Positions 57,428 through 64,000 of a stretch of DNA of 64,000 bases are shown one piece after another (position 1 is the first letter of the stretch; the number at the start of each line of letters is the position of its first letter). The translations under genes and the position numbers were made by a program. Under the pieces are notes generated by a model. It was not told the origin of the DNA and did not search any database. It was given only the letters and a program-made list of their open reading frames with translations. Source of the DNA: Enterococcus ureilyticus (GTDB lineage Bacteria; Bacillota; Bacilli; Lactobacillales; Enterococcaceae); NCBI RefSeq assembly GCF_001730315.1, contig NZ_MIKC01000041.1:124001-188000 (forward strand), written 5' to 3'.

Positions 57428-57625
57428 TCGGATCAAAATCCGAGGCTGAGACATAACTCTATGAGTTACATCTCAGCCTCAAGGAATCCGAATAAACGGT
57501 GTGAGCAGAAGCAGATCATTTGGAAACAAACTGAAATTCACAAAAATTTGAAAAATAATTTTCGTGAATTCCAGCTTATTTTCCGGGGTTAAACACTTCT
57601 GTCCCAACCTTGGGTTCGAAGAGCC
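57428..57625. repeat. intergenic repeat element with nested hairpins
   Basis: About 200 bp of unusual structure in a 321-bp gap. Hairpin 1 is TCGGAT/ATCCGA (57428-57443). Hairpin 2 is GAGGCTGAGA/TCTCAGCCTC (57442-57480) with inner AACTC/GAGTT. Hairpin 3 is an imperfect CTGAAATTCAC...GTGAATTCCAG (about 57531-57572). The end shows GTCCCAACC and CCCAACCTTGGG. Phrases such as GAGGCTGAGAC and CTGTCCCAACC recur in enterococcal intergenic repeats as I remember them. Only this one copy is in the window, so the repeat status is inferred. Confidence 0.45.
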
Positions 57626-57645
57626 TGGCTATTTCCACTTTTTAG

Positions 57646-58083
57646 TTATACTTCTTCATTATTTCTTGGTTTAGTAAAATGATCGATACGACTCCCGACA
57701 GGTTCAGTTTCTACAACAGGTTCAATAGGTATTTGAGCCGCTACTTCATCATATTTAGCCTGCAGTTCAGCTAATTGATTTTCATATGCACGTTTAACTT
57801 TTTCCACTTCTTCTTTTGCTAAGGTATCGGCATCGTTTTTATAAACTTCGAGTTCTTTGTTTAATTCTTTCACTTGTTTTTTTTGTTTCCACATAGTTGT
57901 TGTTGAGGTCAGTAAGCCAATCAAAGCCCCAACAATTGCAGAGCCCAGAATAATCAGAATCAATGGACCTGAAATTTTTGTAAAACCAAAACTGACTGGA
58001 ACTGTCTGGTTATTCAACACTGCGAAAATGACCACAATCAGGACCAACAAAAGCCCTATAAACACACGCCACTGATTTTTCAT
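57646..58083 (-). CDS. LapA domain protein (DUF1049)
   Basis: A 145-residue protein with two membrane helices (about 6-24 and 38-58) separated by NQTVPVSFGFTKISGP, which is the family signature, then a long coiled-coil tail (about 65-115, KKQVKELNKELEVYKND...). The C-terminus VGSRIDHFTKPRNNEEV is polar. Homologues are linked to LPS assembly in Gram-negatives; the Gram-positive role is unknown. Sits just downstream of the SDR gene. Confidence 0.85.
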   Translation of the reverse strand: MKNQWRVFIGLLLVLIVVIFAVLNNQTVPVSFGFTKISGPLILIILGSAIVGALIGLLTSTTTMWKQKKQVKELNKELEVYKNDADTLAKEEVEKVKRAYENQLAELQAKYDEVAAQIPIEPVVETEPVGSRIDHFTKPRNNEEV

Positions 58084-58104
58084 GTTTTTTCCTCCAAAGT
58101 TAAA

Positions 58105-58905
58105 TTATTTTTTATTCAAAATACCACCAGCTAAAAGATCTCCTATATGTGGAAACAGCGTGTATAAACGAGAAGCACCTTCCATGATTCGTGGACGATT
58201 GATCTCACGTTTATGAGTACCCATCACATATACGATTTCTTTGGCAAGTTTATTAGGTTCTAACACAAATACATCTACAGATGCTAAATAATCCCCTGAT
58301 GGATCAGCTTTGTCAAAGAATTCCGTTTGAATCGGTCCAGGATTAACAGTTGTAACAGAAATTCCTAAAGGTTTTAATTCTAAACGTAAGGCATTTGAGA
58401 AACCTAAAACAGCAAATTTGGTTGCGGAATAAACAGTTGATTTTGCTGTAGCCATTTTTCCTGCCATCGAAGCTACATTGATGATGTGCCCTATTCCACG
58501 TTCCGCCATTTGTATTGCGACTTTTTGTGTAAAGACCATCATACCTAAAACGTTCACTTCAAACATATTTCTAGCAATAGCTAAATCAATATCCATAAAA
58601 TTCTCAAAAATACCAAACCCAGCATTGTTAACTAATACATCAATTGGCCCAACTTCTGCCTTGATCTTTTCGAAAACAGTTTCCACATTTTCAGGATCTG
58701 CAATATCTAATTGAAAAGAAAATGCATCTTTTCCACTTAAAGCTTCACACGCTTCTTTCACCTTTCCGATCAAATTGATTCGTCTAGCACAAACGACAAC
58801 GATTGCGCCTTTTTTAGCGGCCTCATAACAAATTTGTTCACCTAAGCCAGCAGAACCGCCTGTTACAACCACTACTTTATCCGTTAAATCTTGTCCAGTA
58901 TACAT
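58105..58905 (-). CDS. short-chain dehydrogenase/reductase
   Basis: Classical SDR of 266 aa: NAD(P)-binding TGGSAGLGE (about 15), NNAGFG (about 91), catalytic Ser in INVASMAGKM (about 143) and YSATKFA (Tyr and Lys about 158). It resembles B. subtilis YqjQ. The substrate is unknown; close relatives act on 3-ketosphinganine-like or alcohol substrates. Lies between rnz and lapA, all - strand, with gaps of 12 and 21 bp: one operon. Confidence 0.88.
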   Translation of the reverse strand: MYTGQDLTDKVVVVTGGSAGLGEQICYEAAKKGAIVVVCARRINLIGKVKEACEALSGKDAFSFQLDIADPENVETVFEKIKAEVGPIDVLVNNAGFGIFENFMDIDLAIARNMFEVNVLGMMVFTQKVAIQMAERGIGHIINVASMAGKMATAKSTVYSATKFAVLGFSNALRLELKPLGISVTTVNPGPIQTEFFDKADPSGDYLASVDVFVLEPNKLAKEIVYVMGTHKREINRPRIMEGASRLYTLFPHIGDLLAGGILNKK

Positions 58906-58917
58906 TTTGTTGCCCCC

Positions 58918-59850
58918 TTACTCAGCTCTAAATGGTATTTCGACAATTTCCATGTCTTTCACAATTTTTGTGTTTGGGAAAATTTCTTTCGCTTCATTTT
59001 CCAATTGAATAATATCCCCAGTTAAATAACGAGCGCTGATATGAGTTAGTATCAGCTTTTTGGCATTTGCATTTAATGCAACTTGCGCTGCTTGGTGACT
59101 AGTGGAATGATAATATGCTTTTGCCATTTTTGCTTCGTCTTTGTTGAATGTACTTTCATGAACCAAAATATCGGCATCTTCCGCAAGTGAGACGCTGTTA
59201 TTGGATTTTCTCGTATCGCCTAAAATCGTCACAATCCGTCCAAGTTTTTTTTCACCGACAAAATCTTGACCATTGATTATCCGTCCATCTGGTAACTCCA
59301 CAGATTCACCACGTTTGATTTTTCCGTAAATTGGACCTGAAGGAATATTTAAGGCAGTCAGTTTTTCTACTTGCAACTCGCCTTCATGATCCGCTTCAAT
59401 GATCCGATAACCAAAGCTCTCAATGCCGTGATCTAAGCGAGAGCATGTAACTGTAAATTGTTTATCAGAAAATATCGTTCCTTCTTTTGTGATTTCAATA
59501 AACTTCAGCTCATATGAAAGTCGTGTTTGCGAAACTTTCAACGCCGTTCGAACATATTCTGCAATGCCGACTGGTCCATAAATTTCTAGTTTTTCATTTC
59601 CGCCTTGAAAAGAACGACTGCTCAATAAACCTGGAAGTCCAAAAATGTGATCTCCGTGCAAATGGGTAATGAATATTTTTTCGATTTTTCTTGGGCGAAT
59701 CGTACTTTTTAGAATTTGTAATTGTGTGCCTTCGCCACAATCAAACAACCAAACGGCATTTCTTTCATCTAATAATTTTAGTGCGATACTACTTACGTTA
59801 CGATGTTTTGCTGGAACGCCAGCTCCTGTACCTAAAAATTGTAATTCCAT
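58918..59850 (-). CDS. rnz: ribonuclease Z (tRNA 3' processing)
   Basis: Metallo-beta-lactamase-fold endonuclease that trims tRNA 3' ends. Motifs: [16 protein letters not shown] (about 7), [14 protein letters not shown] (about 63), HGIESFGYR (about 140), LGDTRKSNN (about 209) and THISARY (about 270). 310 aa is the full bacterial length. It begins the rnz-SDR-lapA unit, downstream of the histidine kinase gene. Confidence 0.95.
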   Translation of the reverse strand: MELQFLGTGAGVPAKHRNVSSIALKLLDERNAVWLFDCGEGTQLQILKSTIRPRKIEKIFITHLHGDHIFGLPGLLSSRSFQGGNEKLEIYGPVGIAEYVRTALKVSQTRLSYELKFIEITKEGTIFSDKQFTVTCSRLDHGIESFGYRIIEADHEGELQVEKLTALNIPSGPIYGKIKRGESVELPDGRIINGQDFVGEKKLGRIVTILGDTRKSNNSVSLAEDADILVHESTFNKDEAKMAKAYYHSTSHQAAQVALNANAKKLILTHISARYLTGDIIQLENEAKEIFPNTKIVKDMEIVEIPFRAE

Positions 59851-59918
59851 GGGCTACCTAACTTTCTTTAAACTTCTTCTATATTTTAGAAGAAAGTTCC
59901 CACTTTAGCAAATAATAT

Positions 59919-61214
59919 TTATTTTACAGGAAAATGCAAAATAACGGTCGTTCCTTTAGGTGTGGTATCCGTTAATTCAATTTTCCCCTGATGTTCCTCA
60001 ACAATCCATTTAGCAATTGCCAACCCAATGCCATACCCGCCTGTTTTACGGTTTCTAGAACTTTCGCCACGATAAAAACGTTCAAACACTGCTGTCTTTT
60101 TTTCATCGAGAATGCCAATACCCGTATCGCTGATTTTGATCAACCATTCATTATTTTTAACGCTGGAAAAAACAACAATTTTTTCTCCAGACTTAGTATA
60201 TTTTAATGCATTATCTAACAAAATGATCAGTAATTGATGAATTCTTTTTTTATCGAAAACAACTTGTTGGTCCTCACCTAGATCGATCATAAACGCTTTA
60301 TCTTCTGCTAGCGCTAGTTCTTGATATGGCAATAGTACATTATTTAAAAAGCAATTGATCTTTACTGGTGTTTTTTCTAGGGTCAAGGCATTCGAATCTG
60401 AGCGTGCTAATAATAACAAATCGCTCGTTAATTGGCTTAGACGTTGAACTTCATCTAACGATAAAGCAATCGTCTCTGATTCTTCTAAAATGGTATGATT
60501 GGGGTTTGTAAACAACTTTTCTAATTTAGCTTGGATAATCGTCAATGGTGTTCTTAATTCGTGAGAAGCATTTTCTACGAATTCTTGTTGTTTCTTCCAA
60601 GAGATCAAAATGGGTTTCATAAACCATTTAGAAAGAAAATAACTTAATCCGATGGATAACAGCCCAAAAACAACCATACAAATAATTAGGATTTGCTTAA
60701 AACGTTCAACCGTCCCTTTGATGGGATCCGTGTTTACCAGTAATTGGATATAAGCTATTTGGTCCTGATTTTCTATCGGTATTGTAATCGAATGAAATTG
60801 CAGTGAACGATCATTACTATCTTTCGTTTGAACGCTGGTAACTTTATGTAACTGATCCGTCGATAATTTTAAATTCTGAAAATCATAAAAACGAGAACCT
60901 AATTCAGATTCATTAACGATTTCACCATCTTTAGACCAAAGAATTACTTGTTGCTGGAAGTTATTGGGCGGTGGTGTGTCAAATTTACTGAGCTGGGGGG
61001 ATTTCCCTTGCAGTCTTTCCGTTTGCAAAAGCTGATGTTGTAAAAATTTTTGATCATTAGCTAAACGTTGCAGATCGTTATCGACCGATTGATAAATCGA
61101 CGTTTGGACTAATTGAAACACAATTAGCCCTAAGACTAGGAAAATACTTGCGAATGAAATCAGGTTGATCATGAAGTAATGGACTCTTTGTTTTTTACTT
61201 AGTTGCTTATTCAT
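59919..61214 (-). CDS. sensor histidine kinase (CiaH-like)
   Basis: Membrane sensor with two helices (about 13-33 and 172-192) around an extracytoplasmic domain of about 140 residues that I do not recognise. HisKA dimerisation box FVENASHELRTPLTIIQ (His about 217), then N-box LLILLDNALKYTKSG, G1 ISDTGIGI, G2 GGYGIGLAIAKWIV. No HAMP is obvious. 431 aa. It starts 3 bp after the response regulator stop. The pair resembles CiaRH of streptococci, which controls envelope stress and competence; the assignment here is inferred. Confidence 0.85.
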   Translation of the reverse strand: MNKQLSKKQRVHYFMINLISFASIFLVLGLIVFQLVQTSIYQSVDNDLQRLANDQKFLQHQLLQTERLQGKSPQLSKFDTPPPNNFQQQVILWSKDGEIVNESELGSRFYDFQNLKLSTDQLHKVTSVQTKDSNDRSLQFHSITIPIENQDQIAYIQLLVNTDPIKGTVERFKQILIICMVVFGLLSIGLSYFLSKWFMKPILISWKKQQEFVENASHELRTPLTIIQAKLEKLFTNPNHTILEESETIALSLDEVQRLSQLTSDLLLLARSDSNALTLEKTPVKINCFLNNVLLPYQELALAEDKAFMIDLGEDQQVVFDKKRIHQLLIILLDNALKYTKSGEKIVVFSSVKNNEWLIKISDTGIGILDEKKTAVFERFYRGESSRNRKTGGYGIGLAIAKWIVEEHQGKIELTDTTPKGTTVILHFPVK

Positions 61215-61217
61215 GAA

Positions 61218-61901
61218 TCACTCTCCTTCTGATGCTTCAAAAAGATACCCTACATTACGTAAAGTTCTAATCCAGCGATCAAGACCAAATGGTTTTAAAT
61301 TCTTTCGCAAGTTGCTCATATAAACTTCCACAACGGTTAACGTTGTATCTGATTGAAATCCCCAAATGCGGTCAAATAATTGATCTTTTGTGATGATCCG
61401 TCCTTGATTTTGCATAAGGTAATGTAGTAGATCAAATTCTTTTCCTTGCAGAGTTAACTCATTTCCTTTGTAGCTTGCGTGACGATTATCAAGGTCCAAA
61501 CGGAGCTCATTGACGACTAATTCATTGTTTCCATTCATACCAAGTGCTCGTCGCGCTAGCGCCTGAACACGTAGTAATAATTCTTCTCTATGAAACGGCT
61601 TCGTCAAATAGTCATCTCCACCATTTTTAAACCCGTTAACTTTATCCTCTAGCCCATCTTTAGCAGTCAAAATTAGAACAGGCGTGTAGATATTCTTTTG
61701 TCTCAATGCACTTAAAACTTGTTCACCTGTCATTAATGGCAACATTAAGTCTAGCACTACTAGATCATAAATTCCTCGTTCTGCTTCGTATAGCGCTTCT
61801 TCTCCATCATAAACTTGAACGATTTCCCCTACTTCTGACAAAATTTCTAAAATACTGTCTGATAAAATTTCATCGTCTTCAACAAGTAGTATTTTCAACA
61901 T
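61218..61901 (-). CDS. OmpR-family response regulator (CiaR-like)
   Basis: Receiver plus winged-helix DNA-binding regulator, 227 aa. Acidic pocket EDDE (9-12), phospho-acceptor Asp51 (VVLDLMLPLMTG), Thr in ILTAKD, Lys in YLTKPFHREELL (about 101). The C-terminal domain has LTLQGKEFDLLHYLMQNQG and VEVYMSNLRKNLKPFG. Asp51 and overall wording fit CiaR. It is preceded at once by a strong hairpin with a T run (61922-61965), so its leader may be attenuated. Co-transcribed with the kinase. Confidence 0.87.
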   Translation of the reverse strand: MLKILLVEDDEILSDSILEILSEVGEIVQVYDGEEALYEAERGIYDLVVLDLMLPLMTGEQVLSALRQKNIYTPVLILTAKDGLEDKVNGFKNGGDDYLTKPFHREELLLRVQALARRALGMNGNNELVVNELRLDLDNRHASYKGNELTLQGKEFDLLHYLMQNQGRIITKDQLFDRIWGFQSDTTLTVVEVYMSNLRKNLKPFGLDRWIRTLRNVGYLFEASEGE

Positions 61902-61921
61902 TTATTTCACATCCTTATAAT

Positions 61922-61965
61922 CAAAAAAGAAGACGAAGAGAAAGAATCTCTTGTTCACGTCTTCT
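61922..61965 (-). terminator. strong hairpin terminator in the leader of the ciaR-like gene
   Basis: On the - strand AGAAGACG...CGTCTTCT with an inner AAGAGA/CTCTT closes and runs into TTTTTT, about 22 nt before the response-regulator start. TTGACC (61996-61991) and TAAACT (61971-61966), 19 nt apart, lie directly upstream. So the hairpin may sit in the 5' leader rather than only ending the upstream gene. Confidence 0.65.
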
Positions 61966-62052
61966 AGTTTAGCCCTTAGTCTTATGATTCGGTCAAGATA
62001 AAGACAATTTCAGTCTTCACCTTGATCTGCTCACTTTACTAATAAATAGCAA

Positions 62053-62616
62053 TTAATTCTCGTTTGCGTTTTGTTTTTTATCTTGCCATGATTTTTCAGC
62101 AGAATCTTTTGTTTCTTTTTCTACAGCTTTGGCATCTGTGATTTCTTTTTCCACATCTTCAAAATCTAGACGAGTGATTTCTCCACCCAGTTCATTCATG
62201 ATCAACTGATTTAACGGACGATTGTCATCTTCGTCTGCGATTAAGATCAAGCCAGTCTCCCCTTCACCGATTTGTTTCGTCACATGTTCGAAGACTGTTT
62301 GAGCACCTTGAATTTCTTTAGCATCTTGAGAAGCACCGAATAAGCTTCCTGCAAACCAACCAAGTAAAATTCCTAAAGGACCTCCTAAAATACCAATCAA
62401 CATTCCGATCATACTATTTTTGGATGTGTGATCATTACCTGTGAAATCTAGGAAATCGTCAATTTTGAATTGATGAACGCCATCATTAATATGGGTCACA
62501 ACAGCCATTTGTTCCCCTTTGATTTTTTTCTCTACGTACAATTTCTTTATTTCTGAAAATGCTTGGTAAGCTTGACTTTCTACTTCAAAGTGCATAATAA
62601 TAACTCGTTTAGACAT
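62053..62616 (-). CDS. DUF1269-like glycine-zipper membrane protein
   Basis: A 187-residue protein. A beta/alpha N-terminal part (VIIMHFEVESQAYQAFSEI, residues about 5-25) is followed by a Gly-rich membrane segment MIGMLIGILGGPLGILLGWF (about 70-90) of glycine-zipper type. After it, a cytoplasmic part (about 95-187) with GLILIADEDDN ends in a long charged tail (KEITDAKAVEKETKD...). The layout fits DUF1269 proteins (function unknown). Adjacent to the two-component genes. Confidence 0.75.
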   Translation of the reverse strand: MSKRVIIMHFEVESQAYQAFSEIKKLYVEKKIKGEQMAVVTHINDGVHQFKIDDFLDFTGNDHTSKNSMIGMLIGILGGPLGILLGWFAGSLFGASQDAKEIQGAQTVFEHVTKQIGEGETGLILIADEDDNRPLNQLIMNELGGEITRLDFEDVEKEITDAKAVEKETKDSAEKSWQDKKQNANEN

Positions 62617-62685
62617 ATAACCACCTCGTTCTATTTGATACTCTTATTCTATCAATAAACCAGCTGTTAAAGCAATAAAAATCAA

Positions 62686-64000
62686 TTACCTCGGTGGTTG
62701 TCCACCCCCCATTTGTCCGCCACTGACTTTTGCGCCTGATTGATCAACTGAAGTTATTACATTTTCCAGTGTAATTTTTGCCAATTCAGTTCCACTAGAG
62801 TAGTTGCTATTGTTGTATAAACCGTTTTTAACAGTGCCTGAATCTTTGCCATTGATCGATAAGGTAATTGTCTCCCCTACTTTTAAGTCAGGTGAGCTAA
62901 TGGCAATATGAGAAAACGCCTTTTCAGGTGCAACTGAAGCAATTGTTTTGCCCGATTCATTTTTTAAATTGATCAATGTCCCTGCTGCTTTCGTATCATC
63001 AAAGTAAAGACTTAATGTAGCTTGTGCAGAAGAGTCACTACTAGCCATCGCCATCCCCGAACTGCCACTAGAGACTAACATACCACCATCCATAGTAAAA
63101 GTTCCATCATAATCTAGGGCCGCATTTCCATTATCGGTCGGTCCATTGACTATTAGTGTACCTGACGTCATCCGGACATCCCCATTGCTGTCAATGCCAT
63201 CGCCATCTGCATTGACAAAGATATTTCCACCATTGATTTCGATGAACTTGGTGCTATCTCCATCACCGCCAGGTTCACCAAATGCATCTGTACCAAATTG
63301 TCCTGCTTGTTCTGACTCACCAGAACTACCCCCAGCAGCGTTGATTCCATCATCCGAAGCCAAAAGAGAGATCGTACCATTGTTAATGGTAACCGAAGCC
63401 CCTTCCAATCCTTCATACGAGTTGCTGATTGCTATCGTACCATTATTAATTACTAAATCAGTATCAGCATGTATGCCATCATCCCCACTTGCTAAAGAGA
63501 AACGACCATTATTGATGGTTACTGTAGCATTCGAATGAATAGTATCATCAGCGGCATTAAAATCAAAGTTTCCATCATCAATAATGATGTTTCCAGAAGC
63601 CTTGAGCCCTTTATAGCTAGCTGTGGTATCAATTGTGTGGTCGTCATAACCATTAGCTGTCTGAACGGTAATATTAGCAGTCGAAATGGATAGGTTCGTT
63701 TCAGCTTGAATACCATCATTTCCTGATTGAATGTTAAATTTTCCACCATCGATTGCAATCCAACCTTTATCTGCATCAGTACTGTTATTCGCTTGGATTG
63801 CGTCACCTTCTGTTGTTTTTAAGGAAAAAGTACCACCTGCAATAGAAATCGAATCCTTACCTTTGATCGCGTTATTCTTAGCCGTAACGTTAATGGTTCC
63901 ATTCGTAATAACTAAGTCGTCTTTACTACGAATACCATTATCATAAGAGCCCGTCACGTCTAGCGTACCTTTCCCATTGATGACTAGGTCATCTTTACTG
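62686..64000 (-). CDS. large extracellular repeat protein, carbohydrate-binding (Cthe_2159-type), N-terminus beyond window
   Basis: Open through the window edge; the first 14 visible codons (SKDDLVINGKGTLDVTG) continue the repeat, so a signal peptide probably lies beyond 64000. At least 20 turns of an Asn/Gly/Asp-rich repeat are seen, such as KDDLVITNGTINVTAKNNAI, GIQAETNLSISTANITVQTA and IDGGKFNIQSGND; they fit a right-handed beta-helix like that of the cellulose-binding Cthe_2159 family. The C-terminal QMGGGQPPR tail and a ligand-binding-like FSHIAISSPDLKVG domain follow. Likely surface or matrix role. Confidence 0.65.
   Translation of the reverse strand, partial: SKDDLVINGKGTLDVTGSYDNGIRSKDDLVITNGTINVTAKNNAIKGKDSISIAGGTFSLKTTEGDAIQANNSTDADKGWIAIDGGKFNIQSGNDGIQAETNLSISTANITVQTANGYDDHTIDTTASYKGLKASGNIIIDDGNFDFNAADDTIHSNATVTINNGRFSLASGDDGIHADTDLVINNGTIAISNSYEGLEGASVTINNGTISLLASDDGINAAGGSSGESEQAGQFGTDAFGEPGGDGDSTKFIEINGGNIFVNADGDGIDSNGDVRMTSGTLIVNGPTDNGNAALDYDGTFTMDGGMLVSSGSSGMAMASSDSSAQATLSLYFDDTKAAGTLINLKNESGKTIASVAPEKAFSHIAISSPDLKVGETITLSINGKDSGTVKNGLYNNSNYSSGTELAKITLENVITSVDQSGAKVSGGQMGGGQPPR

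Noticed and set aside
57410-57592. 60-codon frame over the intergenic repeat
   Set aside because: The frame runs through three hairpins and shows no RBS or conserved composition.
59863-59900. ACTTTCTTCT / AGAAGAAGT hairpin between rnz and the kinase gene
   Set aside because: Stem is short, imperfect and has no T run; weak support as the kinase terminator.

Overview
The window looks like a stretch of chromosome from a low-GC Firmicute of the genus Enterococcus, close to but probably not identical with E. faecalis. The basis is sequence and gene order. The NADH peroxidase (18.8 kb) and NADH oxidase (12.0 kb) read almost like the E. faecalis enzymes I remember. The neighbourhoods lexA/ynzC/tkt, cls/UPF0316, ppaC/pflA/pflB/parC/parE and xerC/hslV/hslU/codY are typical of lactic acid bacteria. 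No rRNA, tRNA, CRISPR array, IS element or prophage was seen.

Layout. 0-8 kb, mostly + strand: an ABC-F ATPase with thyA and folA, then lexA facing ynzC and tkt, then a secreted glucosaminidase. 8-9.7 kb: ispH and a 665-bp gap that holds an unannotated cluster of very short ORFs with its own promoter, strong RBS and terminator. 9.7-22 kb, + strand, is the more accessory part: cysK, perR-ridA, nox, a membrane protein, a broken LPXTG surface-protein remnant beside a 54-bp perfect palindrome, metA, a transporter plus CodA-like amidohydrolase pair, npr, an acetyltransferase, a dead nucleoside deaminase and an alpha/beta hydrolase. 22-35 kb: a gene-poor 0.9 kb, cls, a UPF0316 gene, a DUF1803-like gene, ppaC, the pyruvate formate-lyase pair and topoisomerase IV. 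35-50 kb, almost all - strand: housekeeping genes (plsY, an aldose epimerase, codY, hslUV, xerC, trmFO, topA, dprA, rnhB, rbgA, lepB, a CtpA protease). 50-58 kb: yozE-msrA-ypmS-lipase, degV, hlyIII, a small LexA-box gene, apt-recJ and an intergenic repeat element. 58-64 kb: lapA, an SDR, rnz, a CiaRH-like two-component system, a glycine-zipper protein and a right-handed-repeat protein cut by the window edge.

How the genes fit together. Folate and thymidylate synthesis (thyA-folA), cysteine and methionine synthesis (cysK, metA), oxygen and peroxide handling (perR, nox, npr, msrA), mixed-acid fermentation (pflBA) and stringent nutrient control (codY) are all represented. The SOS regulator lexA lacks its usual neighbours yneA and yneB here. 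A 66-codon small membrane-protein gene 50 kb away (54219-54419) carries two LexA-type boxes laid over its promoter. This is the most interesting signal in the window: a candidate SOS-induced membrane peptide. Second is the cluster of tiny ORFs at 9.24-9.62 kb.
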